Assembly: GCF_003076455.1 (NCBI RefSeq)
Contig: NZ_CP020918.1
Coordinates: 1,674,001 to 1,738,000 of the forward strand
From: Flavobacterium faecale
Lineage (GTDB): Bacteria > Bacteroidota > Bacteroidia > Flavobacteriales > Flavobacteriaceae
DNA length: 64,000 nucleotides
Direction: 5' to 3'
Positions 8,324-17,600 of the stretch are shown in pieces (the stretch's first letter is position 1; every line of letters begins with the position of its first letter). Made by a program: the position numbers and the translations under genes. The notes beneath the pieces were generated by a model, which saw only the letters and a program-made list of their open reading frames with translations, was not told the origin of the DNA and did not search any database.

Positions 8324-9478
8324 CTACTCACTAATAACTCTCAACGTATTCTTCACATCCTCAGCAATTCGTCTCGCTTCTTTAATGTCAGCGTTCACGA
8401 TCGTTACGTGCCCCATTTTTCTAAAAGGACGAGTTTGTTTTTTACCGTAGATATGTGGTGTCACACCATTCCAACCTAAAACGGTTTCGATATTTTCGTA
8501 AACCACATTTCCAGAATATCCTTCTTCACCAACTAAGTTTACCATGATTCCGGCCACTTTACTTTCGGTATTTCCGAGAGGCAAGTCAAGTACGGCACGC
8601 AAATGATTTTCAAATTGTGAGGTGTAACTCGCTTCAATTGAGTAATGTCCAGAGTTGTGTGGGCGGGGAGCCACTTCGTTGATAAGGATTTCGTCGTCTT
8701 CCGTTTGAAACATTTCTACAGCCAATAAACCAACGTGGTTAAATTGTTCCGAAACATTCAAGGCAATCGCTCTCGCTTTTTCGGCAACAGCATCGTCAAT
8801 GCGCGCAGGACAAATCACATATTCCACTTGGTTGGCTTCTGGGTGAAATTCCATTTCGACCACAGGATAGGTTTTTATTTCACCCGATGGATTGCGGCAA
8901 ACAATCACCGCCAATTCATTCTTGAACGGAATCATTTCCTCTGCAATACATTCTACATCTGGCATACCTTCAAAATCGGTCGTGGCGCGAATTACTTTCA
9001 CACCATTTCCGTCATACCCAAATTCGGTGCATTTCCACACAAACGGAATCAATATTTCTTCCATTTCAACCGCATGTTGCAACGCTTTTAAATCTGGAAA
9101 ACGAGTATAAGGTGCCGATGGAATATTTTTCTGAGCATAGAAATCTTTCTGAATCCCTTTGTTCTGAATCAAACGCAAGGTTTTTGGCGAAGGATAAACA
9201 GGCAATCCTTCCGCTTCAAGTTTTTCAAGTGCCTCAAGATTTACCAATTCTATTTCAAAAGTCAAAACATCAACTATTTTTCCAAAATTGTAAACCGTTT
9301 CAAAGTCCATCAAATCACCTTGAAAAAATTGATTGCAAGCCACCTTGCTAGGTGCATCTTCACTCGGATCAAGGACATACGTTTGAATGTCAAATTTTCG
9401 CGTATCAAATAACAACATTTTACCAAGTTGTCCGCCGCCTAGAATTCCCAATTTAAAATCAGAAGAAAAATAATTCAT
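8324..9478 (-). CDS. purK: N5-carboxyaminoimidazole ribonucleotide synthase
   Basis: ATP-grasp enzyme that joins bicarbonate to AIR with ATP, giving N5-CAIR for PurE. The N-terminus KLGILGGGQLGKMLLFD is the nucleotide-fold signature; later segments FVWKCTEFGYDGNGVKV and INEVAPRPHNSGHYSIEA form the ATP-grasp and substrate site. The frame is open from 9532, but I chose ATG 9478 (MNYFSSDFKLGILGGG) because the glycine-rich loop should lie near the N-terminus; this gives 384 residues, normal for PurK. The gene is followed by the inserted ATPase-HNH pair and then purE. Confidence 0.96.
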   Translation of the reverse strand: MNYFSSDFKLGILGGGQLGKMLLFDTRKFDIQTYVLDPSEDAPSKVACNQFFQGDLMDFETVYNFGKIVDVLTFEIELVNLEALEKLEAEGLPVYPSPKTLRLIQNKGIQKDFYAQKNIPSAPYTRFPDLKALQHAVEMEEILIPFVWKCTEFGYDGNGVKVIRATTDFEGMPDVECIAEEMIPFKNELAVIVCRNPSGEIKTYPVVEMEFHPEANQVEYVICPARIDDAVAEKARAIALNVSEQFNHVGLLAVEMFQTEDDEILINEVAPRPHNSGHYSIEASYTSQFENHLRAVLDLPLGNTESKVAGIMVNLVGEEGYSGNVVYENIETVLGWNGVTPHIYGKKQTRPFRKMGHVTIVNADIKEARRIAEDVKNTLRVISE

Positions 9479-9552
9479 TTGTTTTAGTTGTTGTTTATTA
9501 ACACTCAAAAGCAGTTGCTTCGCTCGTGTCATAGTAGTTGTCTGTGTTACCG

Positions 9553-9560
9553 CAAAGATA
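9553..9560 (-). promoter_or_regulatory. -7 box of purK
   Basis: The minus strand reads TATCTTTG, an exact TAnnTTTG match, about 75 nt before the preferred purK start. A TTTG lies only 12 bp upstream, closer than the usual spacing, so the -33 part is unclear. Confidence 0.5.
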
Positions 9561-9586
9561 CTTTATATAGGTCAAATTGAAAAGTG

Positions 9587-10144
9587 CTATTTTAGTTTCT
9601 TCAAAATATGCTTCGATACGGCTTTGTAACCCGCGCTATGAGTGCTAAAATCTTTAATGAGAATGGTTTGCAATTCAGGGTGAATCCATTGGTATTCTAG
9701 TCCCAATAGGTAGAGGCAACGCATGGCATACACCTTTGCTGCCACTTTGCAATCTGTGATTAACCAATCAAAATGCAGTGCAATCATCTCTTGTCGCTGC
9801 ACATCAGTAAATTGAATACTGCTGTTACCCGTTTTGTAGTGCGCTTCAAGCAGTAAAAACAACACTTTAGCAACGGGTCTAATCGCGCTTTCATTAGTCA
9901 AAAGTTTACTTTTAGAACAAATCAAGGGTACATAAGGTTGCAACCACTCCAGTTTCTCATACGCTACGAGTTCAAGTGCCCAACAAGCTTTGTAGTGGTC
10001 TTCATTGTCAATTTCGAAACAAATTCGCATAAAGGTATTCATCAGTTCAGGGTGCTCCATCACATAGTTGGCGGCCATTTGGCGACTATTTTTATAGCCT
10101 GTTGTCTGCGCAATAATAGTGGTCAATTCGTTCATGATACTCAT
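9587..10144 (-). CDS. Uncharacterised helical protein, HEAT-like
   Basis: 185 residues, no signal peptide or membrane segment. I do not recognise a catalytic motif. The sequence looks like stacked helix pairs (MRICFEIDNEDHYKACWALE, then VAKVLFLLLEAHY, then KVAAKVYAMRCLYLLGLE), as in HEAT/ARM-like repeat proteins that act as protein-binding scaffolds. It begins MSIMNEL, so ATG 10135 is a second possible start. It lies 108 bp upstream of purK on the same strand and diverges from hpt. Close relatives appear common in flavobacteria, from memory; the function is not known to me. Confidence 0.75.
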   Translation of the reverse strand: MSIMNELTTIIAQTTGYKNSRQMAANYVMEHPELMNTFMRICFEIDNEDHYKACWALELVAYEKLEWLQPYVPLICSKSKLLTNESAIRPVAKVLFLLLEAHYKTGNSSIQFTDVQRQEMIALHFDWLITDCKVAAKVYAMRCLYLLGLEYQWIHPELQTILIKDFSTHSAGYKAVSKHILKKLK

Positions 10145-10177
10145 TAATAAGCTTTAAAAATACAAATTATCAATCAA

Positions 10178-10209
10178 TTGCAATACTCAAATGTGAATTC
10201 TGTATCTTT
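10178..10209 (+). promoter_or_regulatory. Promoter of hpt-adk
   Basis: TTG at 10178-10180, a 21-bp spacer, and TATCTTTG at 10202-10209. This fits the Bacteroidota primary sigma pattern (TTG, 17-23 bp, TAnnTTTG). It lies 24 nt before the GTG start of hpt. Confidence 0.75.
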
Positions 10210-10233
10210 GCCCTTTATTTTAAATCCCAAAAA

Positions 10234-10767
10234 GTGATTCAACTACATGACAAGATGTTTGTACCCTTTATTTCTGCACAAGAAATAGACGATGCAATAC
10301 AAAGTTTAGCTAAACAAGTAGAGGCCGATTTTGGCCATGAAACCCCAGTTTTTATTGGTGTTCTCAACGGTTCATTTATGGTTGTTTCAGATTTCATGAA
10401 ATACTATAAAAAAAACTGTGAAGTTAGTTTTATAAAAATGGCATCGTACCAAGGTACAACGACTACCGAAGTGGTTAAGGAATTAATAGGTCTAAACCAA
10501 GACTTAACAGGACGCTCAGTGGTAATAATCGAGGATATTGTTGATACCGGAAATACCTTGATTGAATTAAAAGAATTGTTCAAAGCTCAAAATGTAAAAG
10601 AGCTGAAAATCGCTACTCTTTTCTTTAAACCAGAAGCCTACAAAAAAGACATCAAAATTGATTACATAGGTATCAGTATTCCAAACAAATTCATCGTTGG
10701 ATTTGGATTGGATTATGATGAATTGGGACGCAATCTACCCGAAGTATATCAGCTAAACGATAAATAA
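10234..10767 (+). CDS. hpt: Hypoxanthine phosphoribosyltransferase
   Basis: 177-residue type I phosphoribosyltransferase that converts hypoxanthine (and usually guanine) plus PRPP to the nucleotide. The PRPP-binding loop VVIIEDIVDTGNTL is at about residues 96-109, and IGVLNGSFM near residue 45 is the second phosphate loop. The start shown is GTG (10234), giving MIQLHDKMF; the in-frame ATG at 10255 would remove seven residues that look like part of the conserved N-terminus. It is 23 bp upstream of adk and the two likely form one purine-salvage transcript. Confidence 0.95.
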   Translation: MIQLHDKMFVPFISAQEIDDAIQSLAKQVEADFGHETPVFIGVLNGSFMVVSDFMKYYKKNCEVSFIKMASYQGTTTTEVVKELIGLNQDLTGRSVVIIEDIVDTGNTLIELKELFKAQNVKELKIATLFFKPEAYKKDIKIDYIGISIPNKFIVGFGLDYDELGRNLPEVYQLNDK

Positions 10768-10790
10768 AAAAATAACTACACATAACTATC

Positions 10791-11363
10791 ATGATTAACA
10801 TTGTTTTATTTGGGAAGCCAGGAGCAGGAAAAGGAACACAAGCAGAATTCTTAAAAGAAAAGTACAATTTGACACATCTTTCTACAGGAGATATTTTTCG
10901 TTTCAACATGAAAAATGATACCGAATTAGGGAAATTGGCAAAATCATACATCGATTTAGGAGACTTAGTTCCAGACGAAGTGACTATCAAAATGTTAGAA
11001 GATGAGGTGAATAAAAATACGCAATCAGCTGGATTCTTATTCGACGGATTCCCACGTACAATCGCTCAAGCAGATGCGCTAGATACCTTCTTGAAAATTA
11101 AAAACTGGAATATTACAGCAACAATAGCCTTAGAGGCAGATGATAATATTCTAGTTGCTCGTTTATTAGAAAGAGGGAAAACCTCAGGAAGAGCTGATGA
11201 TCAGGACGAAGAAAAAATTCGTAACCGTTACGATGAATACAATGAGAAAACAGCACCTCTTATAGGGTACTATCAAGAACAAAATAAGTTTCACGCCGTT
11301 GATGGTATCGGAACAATAGAGGAAATCACGCAAAGATTGACACAAGTTATTGATAATTTGTAG
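10791..11363 (+). CDS. adk: Adenylate kinase
   Basis: 190-residue P-loop kinase: ATP + AMP to 2 ADP. The P-loop GKPGAGKGT (8-16), the AMP-binding LSTGDIFR and the GFPRTIAQADAL segments are intact. The LID region (LLERGKTSGRADDQDEE) is short, so this is the short-form enzyme without the zinc-type LID insertion. In many bacteria adk sits between secY and infA in the ribosomal cluster; here secY-infA (58037/58042) are adjacent and adk is instead paired with hpt. Confidence 0.97.
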   Translation: MINIVLFGKPGAGKGTQAEFLKEKYNLTHLSTGDIFRFNMKNDTELGKLAKSYIDLGDLVPDEVTIKMLEDEVNKNTQSAGFLFDGFPRTIAQADALDTFLKIKNWNITATIALEADDNILVARLLERGKTSGRADDQDEEKIRNRYDEYNEKTAPLIGYYQEQNKFHAVDGIGTIEEITQRLTQVIDNL

Positions 11364-11490
11364 CCAATCCAGCTGTACGTTACAAGTCCTCGTTCCAAAA
11401 ACTATTTTTCTATAGTCATAAAAGGAGCTTCTTTCAGTCGCTCTTTTTTGCCAAGAAAAAATTAGTTTACCCAACTCCGGGCTTTACACT
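11364..11490. repeat. Candidate intergenic repeat element after adk
   Basis: Non-coding stretch in the 219-bp gap before the CNNM gene. It holds GC-richer blocks (CCAGCTGTACGTTACAAG at 11370-11387, GGAGCTTCTTTCAGTCGCTC about 11424-11443, and the paired words CTCCGGGCTTTACACT and ATCTGGGCT at 11475-11503) that differ in style from the AT-rich gaps elsewhere. I recall similar words between genes in other Flavobacterium genomes, but no second copy is in this window, so the repeat call is inference. Confidence 0.4.
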
Positions 11491-11582
11491 AACATCTGGG
11501 CTAAAAAAATAAAAAGTGGTCGTAAAAACCATTTTCGAATACCAACAATGCAAAAGTTTACACGTTACATAAAAGTAAAAAA

Positions 11583-12857
11583 GTGGAAGTAATTATTATT
11601 TTTTTTCTGATTCTCCTCAACGGAATCTTCTCTATGTCTGAAATCGCATTGATCTCAGCAAGAAAAAACCGTTTGGAATCATCTGCAAAAAAAGGGAACA
11701 AAAGTGCCAAAATAGCACTAGAATTGGCAAACTCCCCAAACAAATTTTTGTCAACAGTACAAATCGGAATTACCCTAATCGGAATTTTGACTGGTATCTA
11801 TAGTGGTGACAAAATCACGATGGATGTCCAAAATTATGTGGCTACGTTTGATGTACTTAAACCTTATGCTGCACCCGTAGGAGTTGGTATAGTTGTAGTT
11901 ATATTAACTTTCGTTTCATTGGTATTGGGAGAATTATTACCCAAACGAATTGGGTTAAATTATCCCGAATCAATCGCCAAATCAGTAGCGATGCCCATGA
12001 AAATCGTTTCGATTGTTACGGCGCCGTTTATTTGGTTACTTACCACTTCTACCGAATTTTTGTTAAAGGTGATGCAAATCAAACCTTCAGCAGATGGTAA
12101 GGTAACAGAGGAAGAAATTAAAGCCATCATCAAAGAAGGTACAGAGGGTGGAGAAGTGCAAGCGATAGAACAAGATATCGTAGAACGTGTTTTTCATATT
12201 GGGGATCGAAAAATCAATTCATTGATGACCCATAGAAAAGCAGTGGTGTTGCTACCTCTAGATTCAAACAAAGTCGAGGCTCGTGCTTCGATTCTTCAAG
12301 AGATTCACTCTATCTATCCCGTTTATCGTGATAATTACGATGATATCGTTGGAGTAGTAGAACTGAAAAATATTTTTGCAGATATTGAAAATGACGATTT
12401 TAGTTTGCAAAAAAGCATGGCGCCTGCACATTATATGATGGAGTACACGTCTGTGTATAAGGCGTTGGAAGAATTTAAAAAATCAAGTATTCGTTACGCA
12501 ATTGTGTCCGATGAATATGGTGTTTTTCAAGGTATGATTACCTTAAACGATATCTTGGAAGCATTGGTTGGTGATGCCTCTGAGTTTAATAAAGAAGAGT
12601 TTAAATTAGTAGAAAATCAAGACGGTAGTTGGTTCGTAGACGGTCACTATTCTTTACACGATTTTTTAACTTATTTTGAATTAGATGATTTAATCAATGA
12701 TTACGAAGTTACAACCGTAAGTGGATTAATCATGACCGAATTAACACACATACCCAAAGAAGGCGAAATTCTTATTTGGCAAAAAATGGAATTAACAGTC
12801 ATCGATATGGATGGCGCAAAGATTGATAAAGTAATGGTGAAAGCCATTAAACATTAA
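11583..12857 (+). CDS. CNNM/CorC-type transporter (DUF21-CBS-CorC)
   Basis: 424-residue membrane protein of the 'hemolysin' family, whose members are now mostly viewed as Mg2+/Co2+ efflux proteins. Residues 1-170 form the DUF21 domain: a first membrane segment IIIFFLILLNGIFSMSEIAL, then GITLIGILTGIYSG and VGVGIVVVILTFVSLVLGEL ending in the typical GELLPKR. A CBS pair follows (about 190-315) and a CorC_HlyC domain closes the protein (about 335-424). The start shown is GTG at 11583, close to the first membrane segment; no upstream alternative is obvious. Cytoplasmic toxin activity is not implied by the family name. Confidence 0.92.
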   Translation: MEVIIIFFLILLNGIFSMSEIALISARKNRLESSAKKGNKSAKIALELANSPNKFLSTVQIGITLIGILTGIYSGDKITMDVQNYVATFDVLKPYAAPVGVGIVVVILTFVSLVLGELLPKRIGLNYPESIAKSVAMPMKIVSIVTAPFIWLLTTSTEFLLKVMQIKPSADGKVTEEEIKAIIKEGTEGGEVQAIEQDIVERVFHIGDRKINSLMTHRKAVVLLPLDSNKVEARASILQEIHSIYPVYRDNYDDIVGVVELKNIFADIENDDFSLQKSMAPAHYMMEYTSVYKALEEFKKSSIRYAIVSDEYGVFQGMITLNDILEALVGDASEFNKEEFKLVENQDGSWFVDGHYSLHDFLTYFELDDLINDYEVTTVSGLIMTELTHIPKEGEILIWQKMELTVIDMDGAKIDKVMVKAIKH

Positions 12858-12931
12858 AATAGTTCTCAGTCAAAGTTTTCAGTTGCAGTATGCACAGAAA
12901 ACCGAGACTGCGACTGAATACTAAAGGAATT

Positions 12932-13933
12932 ATGACGGAAGGGAATTTTGTAGATTACGTAAAAATATTTGTTTCATCTGGTAAAGGTGGAAAAGGATCT
13001 ACTCACTTACATAGAGAAAAATTTATTGAAAAAGGTGGGCCAGATGGTGGTGATGGTGGTCGTGGTGGACACGTAATCTTGGTTGGAAGCAAAAGTCTTT
13101 GGACTTTGTTTCACCTTAAATTTGCTCGTCACGTCAAAGCTGGTCACGGTGGAGATGGAGGAGGAGCACGTAGTACAGGTTCTGATGGTGATGATAAATA
13201 CATCGAAGTACCATTGGGAACCGTAGTAAAAGATAAAGAAACAGGCGAAATCCTTTTTGAAATTACCGATGACGGAGAGAAACAAGTTCTTTCTCGCGGT
13301 GGTAAAGGTGGATTGGGTAACTGGCACTTTAGAAGTTCTACAAACCAAACGCCAAGATATTCTCAGCCTGGATTACCAGGAACGGAGATGGATGTGATTT
13401 TAGAATTGAAAGTCTTGGCAGATGTTGGTTTAGTAGGTTTCCCGAATGCGGGTAAATCAACTTTACTATCTGTACTAACTTCTGCAAAACCAAAAATTGC
13501 CGATTACCCGTTTACAACCCTAAAACCAAACTTAGGAATCGTAGCCTACAGAGATTTTCAATCGTTTGTAATTGCCGATATCCCTGGAATTATTGAAGGT
13601 GCGGCAGAAGGAAAAGGTCTAGGACATTACTTTTTACGTCATATTGAGCGTAATTCGACACTATTGTTCCTAGTTCCTGTTGATACGCCAGACATCAAAG
13701 GAGAATACGATATTTTGGTAAACGAATTGACAAAATACAACCCGGAAATGCTTGACAAAGAGCGTTTGTTGGTGATCTCAAAATGTGACATGTTAGACGA
13801 AAGTTTACAAGCAGAGCTTAAAATAGAACTAGACGAAGCGTTCAAAGACATACCTTATATGTTTATCTCTTCTGTTGCCCAACAAGGTTTGACAGAGCTG
13901 AAAGACAAATTATGGAAAATGTTGAATGATTAA
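12932..13933 (+). CDS. obgE: Obg-family GTPase
   Basis: Ribosome-associated GTPase acting in 50S maturation and stress response. The N-terminal glycine-rich Obg fold is clear ([17 protein letters not shown], then [14 protein letters not shown]). The G domain has G1 GFPNAGKST (about 167-175), G3 DIPGIIEGA and G4 ISKCD (SKCD in place of NKxD). The frame is open from 12890, but I chose ATG 12932 ([13 protein letters not shown]), because the Obg fold begins there; 333 residues is usual for a form without the C-terminal OCT domain. A strong terminator follows. The 74-bp gap upstream contains the short ACTGCGACT motif also seen near 8302. Confidence 0.96.
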   Translation: MTEGNFVDYVKIFVSSGKGGKGSTHLHREKFIEKGGPDGGDGGRGGHVILVGSKSLWTLFHLKFARHVKAGHGGDGGGARSTGSDGDDKYIEVPLGTVVKDKETGEILFEITDDGEKQVLSRGGKGGLGNWHFRSSTNQTPRYSQPGLPGTEMDVILELKVLADVGLVGFPNAGKSTLLSVLTSAKPKIADYPFTTLKPNLGIVAYRDFQSFVIADIPGIIEGAAEGKGLGHYFLRHIERNSTLLFLVPVDTPDIKGEYDILVNELTKYNPEMLDKERLLVISKCDMLDESLQAELKIELDEAFKDIPYMFISSVAQQGLTELKDKLWKMLND

Positions 13934-13955
13934 TTAGTCTAAGTTTTAAAATACA

Positions 13956-13985
13956 AAAGTCCGTTTCTTGATAGAAACGGACTTT
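13956..13985. terminator. Bidirectional terminator between obgE and the Uma2 gene
   Basis: A 13-bp perfect stem (13956-13968 with 13973-13985) with a TGAT loop, flanked by A on one side and T on the other. It lies between convergent genes and can end both transcripts. Confidence 0.9.
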
Positions 13986-14013
13986 TTGGTTTTTAACTCT
14001 AATTACTAAGGAT

Positions 14014-14601
14014 TTATTTAAAAATTTCTTCTAAAACAAAATCCAATTGCGGGAATAGCGGACTTGTTATTGTATCTTCTTCAATCAAAGGATGTAATCC
14101 AATGAACTGATCGTTTTTTAAAACATAGATAAAAAACGTTTTTTCTATTGGGTTAACGATCCAATATTCTAAAACTCCAGCTTCTTCGTATAAGTCAAAT
14201 TTGTATTTCAATTCTTTTTTTGAATTTCCAGGAGAAAGAATTTCAATAACTAGATCAGGCGCTCCAAAAGCTCCTCTTTGGTCCAATTTGTTATCATCGC
14301 AAATTATACACAAATCGGGTTGTACTACGGTAAAGACCTCACTGTCATTTGTCGACTTTTTTTTATCTAATAATCGAACATCAAATGGTGCAGAGAATAG
14401 ATTGTATGAGTTTTTTTTAAAGCAATTGCATAAAACTCCTGTCAAATTACTTGATGTTTTTTGATGTAACGTTCCTGGTGCGCTCCCTAATTTGTATAAT
14501 TTGCCCTTGTGCAGTTCGACTCTATCTTCAAATAACCAAGTCAGGTATTCGGCGTATGAATAGGTTTGTTCAAAGTCTAATTGATTAATGTTGGTTACCA
14601 T
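14014..14601 (-). CDS. Uma2 family protein (PD-(D/E)XK nuclease fold)
   Basis: 195 residues. The Uma2 (DUF820) pattern is visible: YSYAEYLTW, then VELHKGKLYKLGSAP near the N-terminus, QPDLCIIC (about 94-101), and PDLVIEILSPGNSKKELKYK (about 115-134) followed by YEEAGVLEYWIVNP. The Asp, Glu and Lys of the PD-(D/E)XK site are therefore present. The family is common in cyanobacteria and some Bacteroidota; its substrate and role are not established. It stands alone, convergent with obgE, with a -7 box of its own. Confidence 0.9.
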   Translation of the reverse strand: MVTNINQLDFEQTYSYAEYLTWLFEDRVELHKGKLYKLGSAPGTLHQKTSSNLTGVLCNCFKKNSYNLFSAPFDVRLLDKKKSTNDSEVFTVVQPDLCIICDDNKLDQRGAFGAPDLVIEILSPGNSKKELKYKFDLYEEAGVLEYWIVNPIEKTFFIYVLKNDQFIGLHPLIEEDTITSPLFPQLDFVLEEIFK

Positions 14602-14617
14602 TATTTGTTCGTTTCTT

Positions 14618-14625
14618 CAAAGATA
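14618..14625 (-). promoter_or_regulatory. -7 box of the Uma2 gene
   Basis: The minus strand reads TATCTTTG (TAnnTTTG match), 16 nt before the ATG at 14601 and between this gene and the end of the alpha-2-macroglobulin gene. No clear -33 TTG. Confidence 0.5.
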
Positions 14626-14641
14626 AAATAATTAAATAGTA

Positions 14642-17600
14642 TTACTCCTTAACATTCACTCTTATCCCTTTGGAATGGCTGGAGAATTCAGGAGCATACA
14701 TACTTTGTATCGTCGTTATTCCATTCGAAAAATCCCCTTTGTTATTTACTCGAATATCGTATTCCAAAACGTAAGTTCCTTTGTTGATCTTATCGAAAAA
14801 GAAATGTGTAGCAACATCTTTAGTGCTTTTGTAAAATCCTAGTCCGCCTTTGTATTCATAACCTGAAAGAACATCTATGGGCTCAAAACAAGAAGCACGT
14901 AGGTCTTTGAGATGTACAAATTCCATATCCTCCTTGGTTGCTACAACCAATCGTACTGTTACCAAATCACCGATTTTTAAATTATTTGTCGTACTTATTT
15001 TTTGAAGTACGTTGCCTTTGTCGGTAGCTTTTTTGAGGTACAACTCTTTATTAACAGATAAACTTGTATTGGTATTGCTTTTAATATTGTCTAAAACCTC
15101 AAAATACTGCCAATAAATGCCGCCATAGCCAGGTACTTTTGATTTGTTTTCGATAACAATCGTTGCCATGTCTTTTTTGATTTCGTCGGCTTTCCAGTTT
15201 ATTTTTAAGTATCCTGTTTCAGCTTCCTTTTCGTTCTCAGCTAGTTTTTTAGTGAAGATTTTTTGGTCACCTATAGATATTTTGGTGTTGTCTTTCACGC
15301 TCAACCAATCGCTCCCTTGCAGGAGTAATGCGTACACAGCCTCGGTCGTAGCTTTGGTTGTAGGCCAGTTTTTGGTCTGTTTGTTTTTGAGTAACCATAC
15401 TTTCATGGCATTAACAGCTTTGGTATCATTAGTAACTTCGGTAAAAGCTTCAATCAATAATGCTTGCATTTCAATAGGTGCTTGATACCAATACCAACCC
15501 GATTTGTTAGCAATCCAATACATGCCCCAATCTTCATTATTAGATGCAGTTTCTTTTAAGCTAGTGATGATTTTTTTGGCGGTTTCTTTGTCGCCAAATC
15601 TATGGAGCACCAATGCTGCCATTCCTTTTTCATATAAGGTATAATTCAACCAGTCTTTTTTGAGTGCGGCTATGTTGGCTTGAGTTGCTTTCTGTACTTC
15701 GCTTCCCAAGGGATATGCTTTTAAATAGAAACTACGAGTGTATAAATAGTGCAGGTCAGTACTTGTATTTAACCAAATTAATTTCCCGCTTTCTGTGCTG
15801 TTTTTGATTCTTAAATTATAATTTTTAATGAATTTCGAATCGACATATGGAATTCCTTTTGCTGCGATTGTTGCGACGCTTTCGGCTATGATGGCATCCG
15901 TACTCAGTTTTTCTAAATGTCCCAAACCGGCAAGAATGTGTCTTGTAATGTATTCGTTTTCGTCACTACCGTCGAACCATGCAAATCCGCCAGAAGCTTT
16001 TTGTTTTTGCTGTAGCTTACTAAATATCACTTCTTGGCTATTTTTCATTTTTTCTAAATCAAAAAGTGTTGCCAATTGTTGCTTCTTTTCGTCTTCGGTT
16101 TTTGCATCATTCAACCAAGGTGTTTCGGCAAGGAGTATTGATTTCAATTCCTCATTTACTTCTAGTTTCGAATTTAATTTACCATTTTTTCTCCAATCTT
16201 CAAACAAAGTAGCGATTTTTGGATTGCTATTTATTATGGTTGTCGCCATAGCATTGGCATAGAAACGTGCAAAAGTTTGTTCGGCACACTCGTGTTCATA
16301 TTCCATCAAATACGGCAAAGATTGCAATGCCATCCAAGTAGGGTTGGAGGTGTATTCTAAGGTGAGTTGGTGGTTACGAAGGGTGGTCGAACTATTATTT
16401 TTTAGGTTTTCAAAAGTATATTCTTTAGTACTGTTTTCACGTACCCAAACCGGAATACTTTCGGTTACCAACATCGAATTGGTTAGCACCGGAATTATGT
16501 TTTCTTCCCCATCAGAATAGTTTCCTGCTTTTGCCAGAACCTTGTATTGCAGTGCCTGCACACCCACGGGCACCACAATTTTCCAGCTGGCCGTAGTATT
16601 TCCCATGGCATTTACTGAGAAATTCTGAGTTGTTTTGATGTTCATCATTTTGCTGTCTATCGGTTGCATAGTGGTGGCGTCAAATAGTTGTAACACGGCC
16701 AAACCGGTTTTGGGTTGAGCAGTCATGTTGCTGATTTTGGTTGTAATAGTGATGGTGTCTTTCTCTCTCAAAAAACGAGGGAAATTTGGTGTAACCATTA
16801 ATTCTTTTTGAGTAATGACATTTTGTTCCATGTAGCCCGAAACAGCATTTTTATTGTGAGCAAACAATCGCAACTTCCAAGCCGTCAATGCCTCAGGAGA
16901 AGTGAAATTAAAACTGATAGTTCCTTTATTATCTGTGCGCAAATGCGGAAAAAAGAATGCCGTTTCAGAAAGGTTAGTTCTTGTTTTTACTTGACTGGCG
17001 ATTTGATTACCCATAGTAGTAGGTAGACCAGTTGAATCTTTTTCTTTTTTATTTGTTCCATAACCTACCACAACTATTTCTTCTGCTTTTGCAGTAACAG
17101 GTTTAACAAATTTTACTTGATCAACTTGTGGAGCTTTAGGTAGTGTTATTGTTTTAATGCTTATCGGCGAGTTACTTACCTTAGCATCTACCACAGTCAA
17201 AACGGCATCGGGGTCGCCATGAATGGTCATGCCATAATAAAAACCAAACCAGTTTAATCGTGTTTGTTCATCGATTATTTCAAATTGTGGTAACTCTAAA
17301 GGAACTAAATAAGTATAAGTTGTTGCTTTACTTAGGTCTTTTGAAAAGTCGATATTATTATAGTTGTACTCATGAAAACCAAGTGGTTGCCAATCAACCT
17401 TCGTGAACTGATCTAATGAACGGTCATACATTGATGCCAAAACTTCCGATTCTTTTTGTGTGTTTTTTGTGTTTAATTTAAACGACCAATTTTCAATTTG
17501 GCCTGGATCAATTTTGGATCTCATACTCTCAATAGTCCATGACAAAGTTGGACTTATTTCTTTCAAAGCAATTTGTAATTGTTGACTAAAATTATCATTT

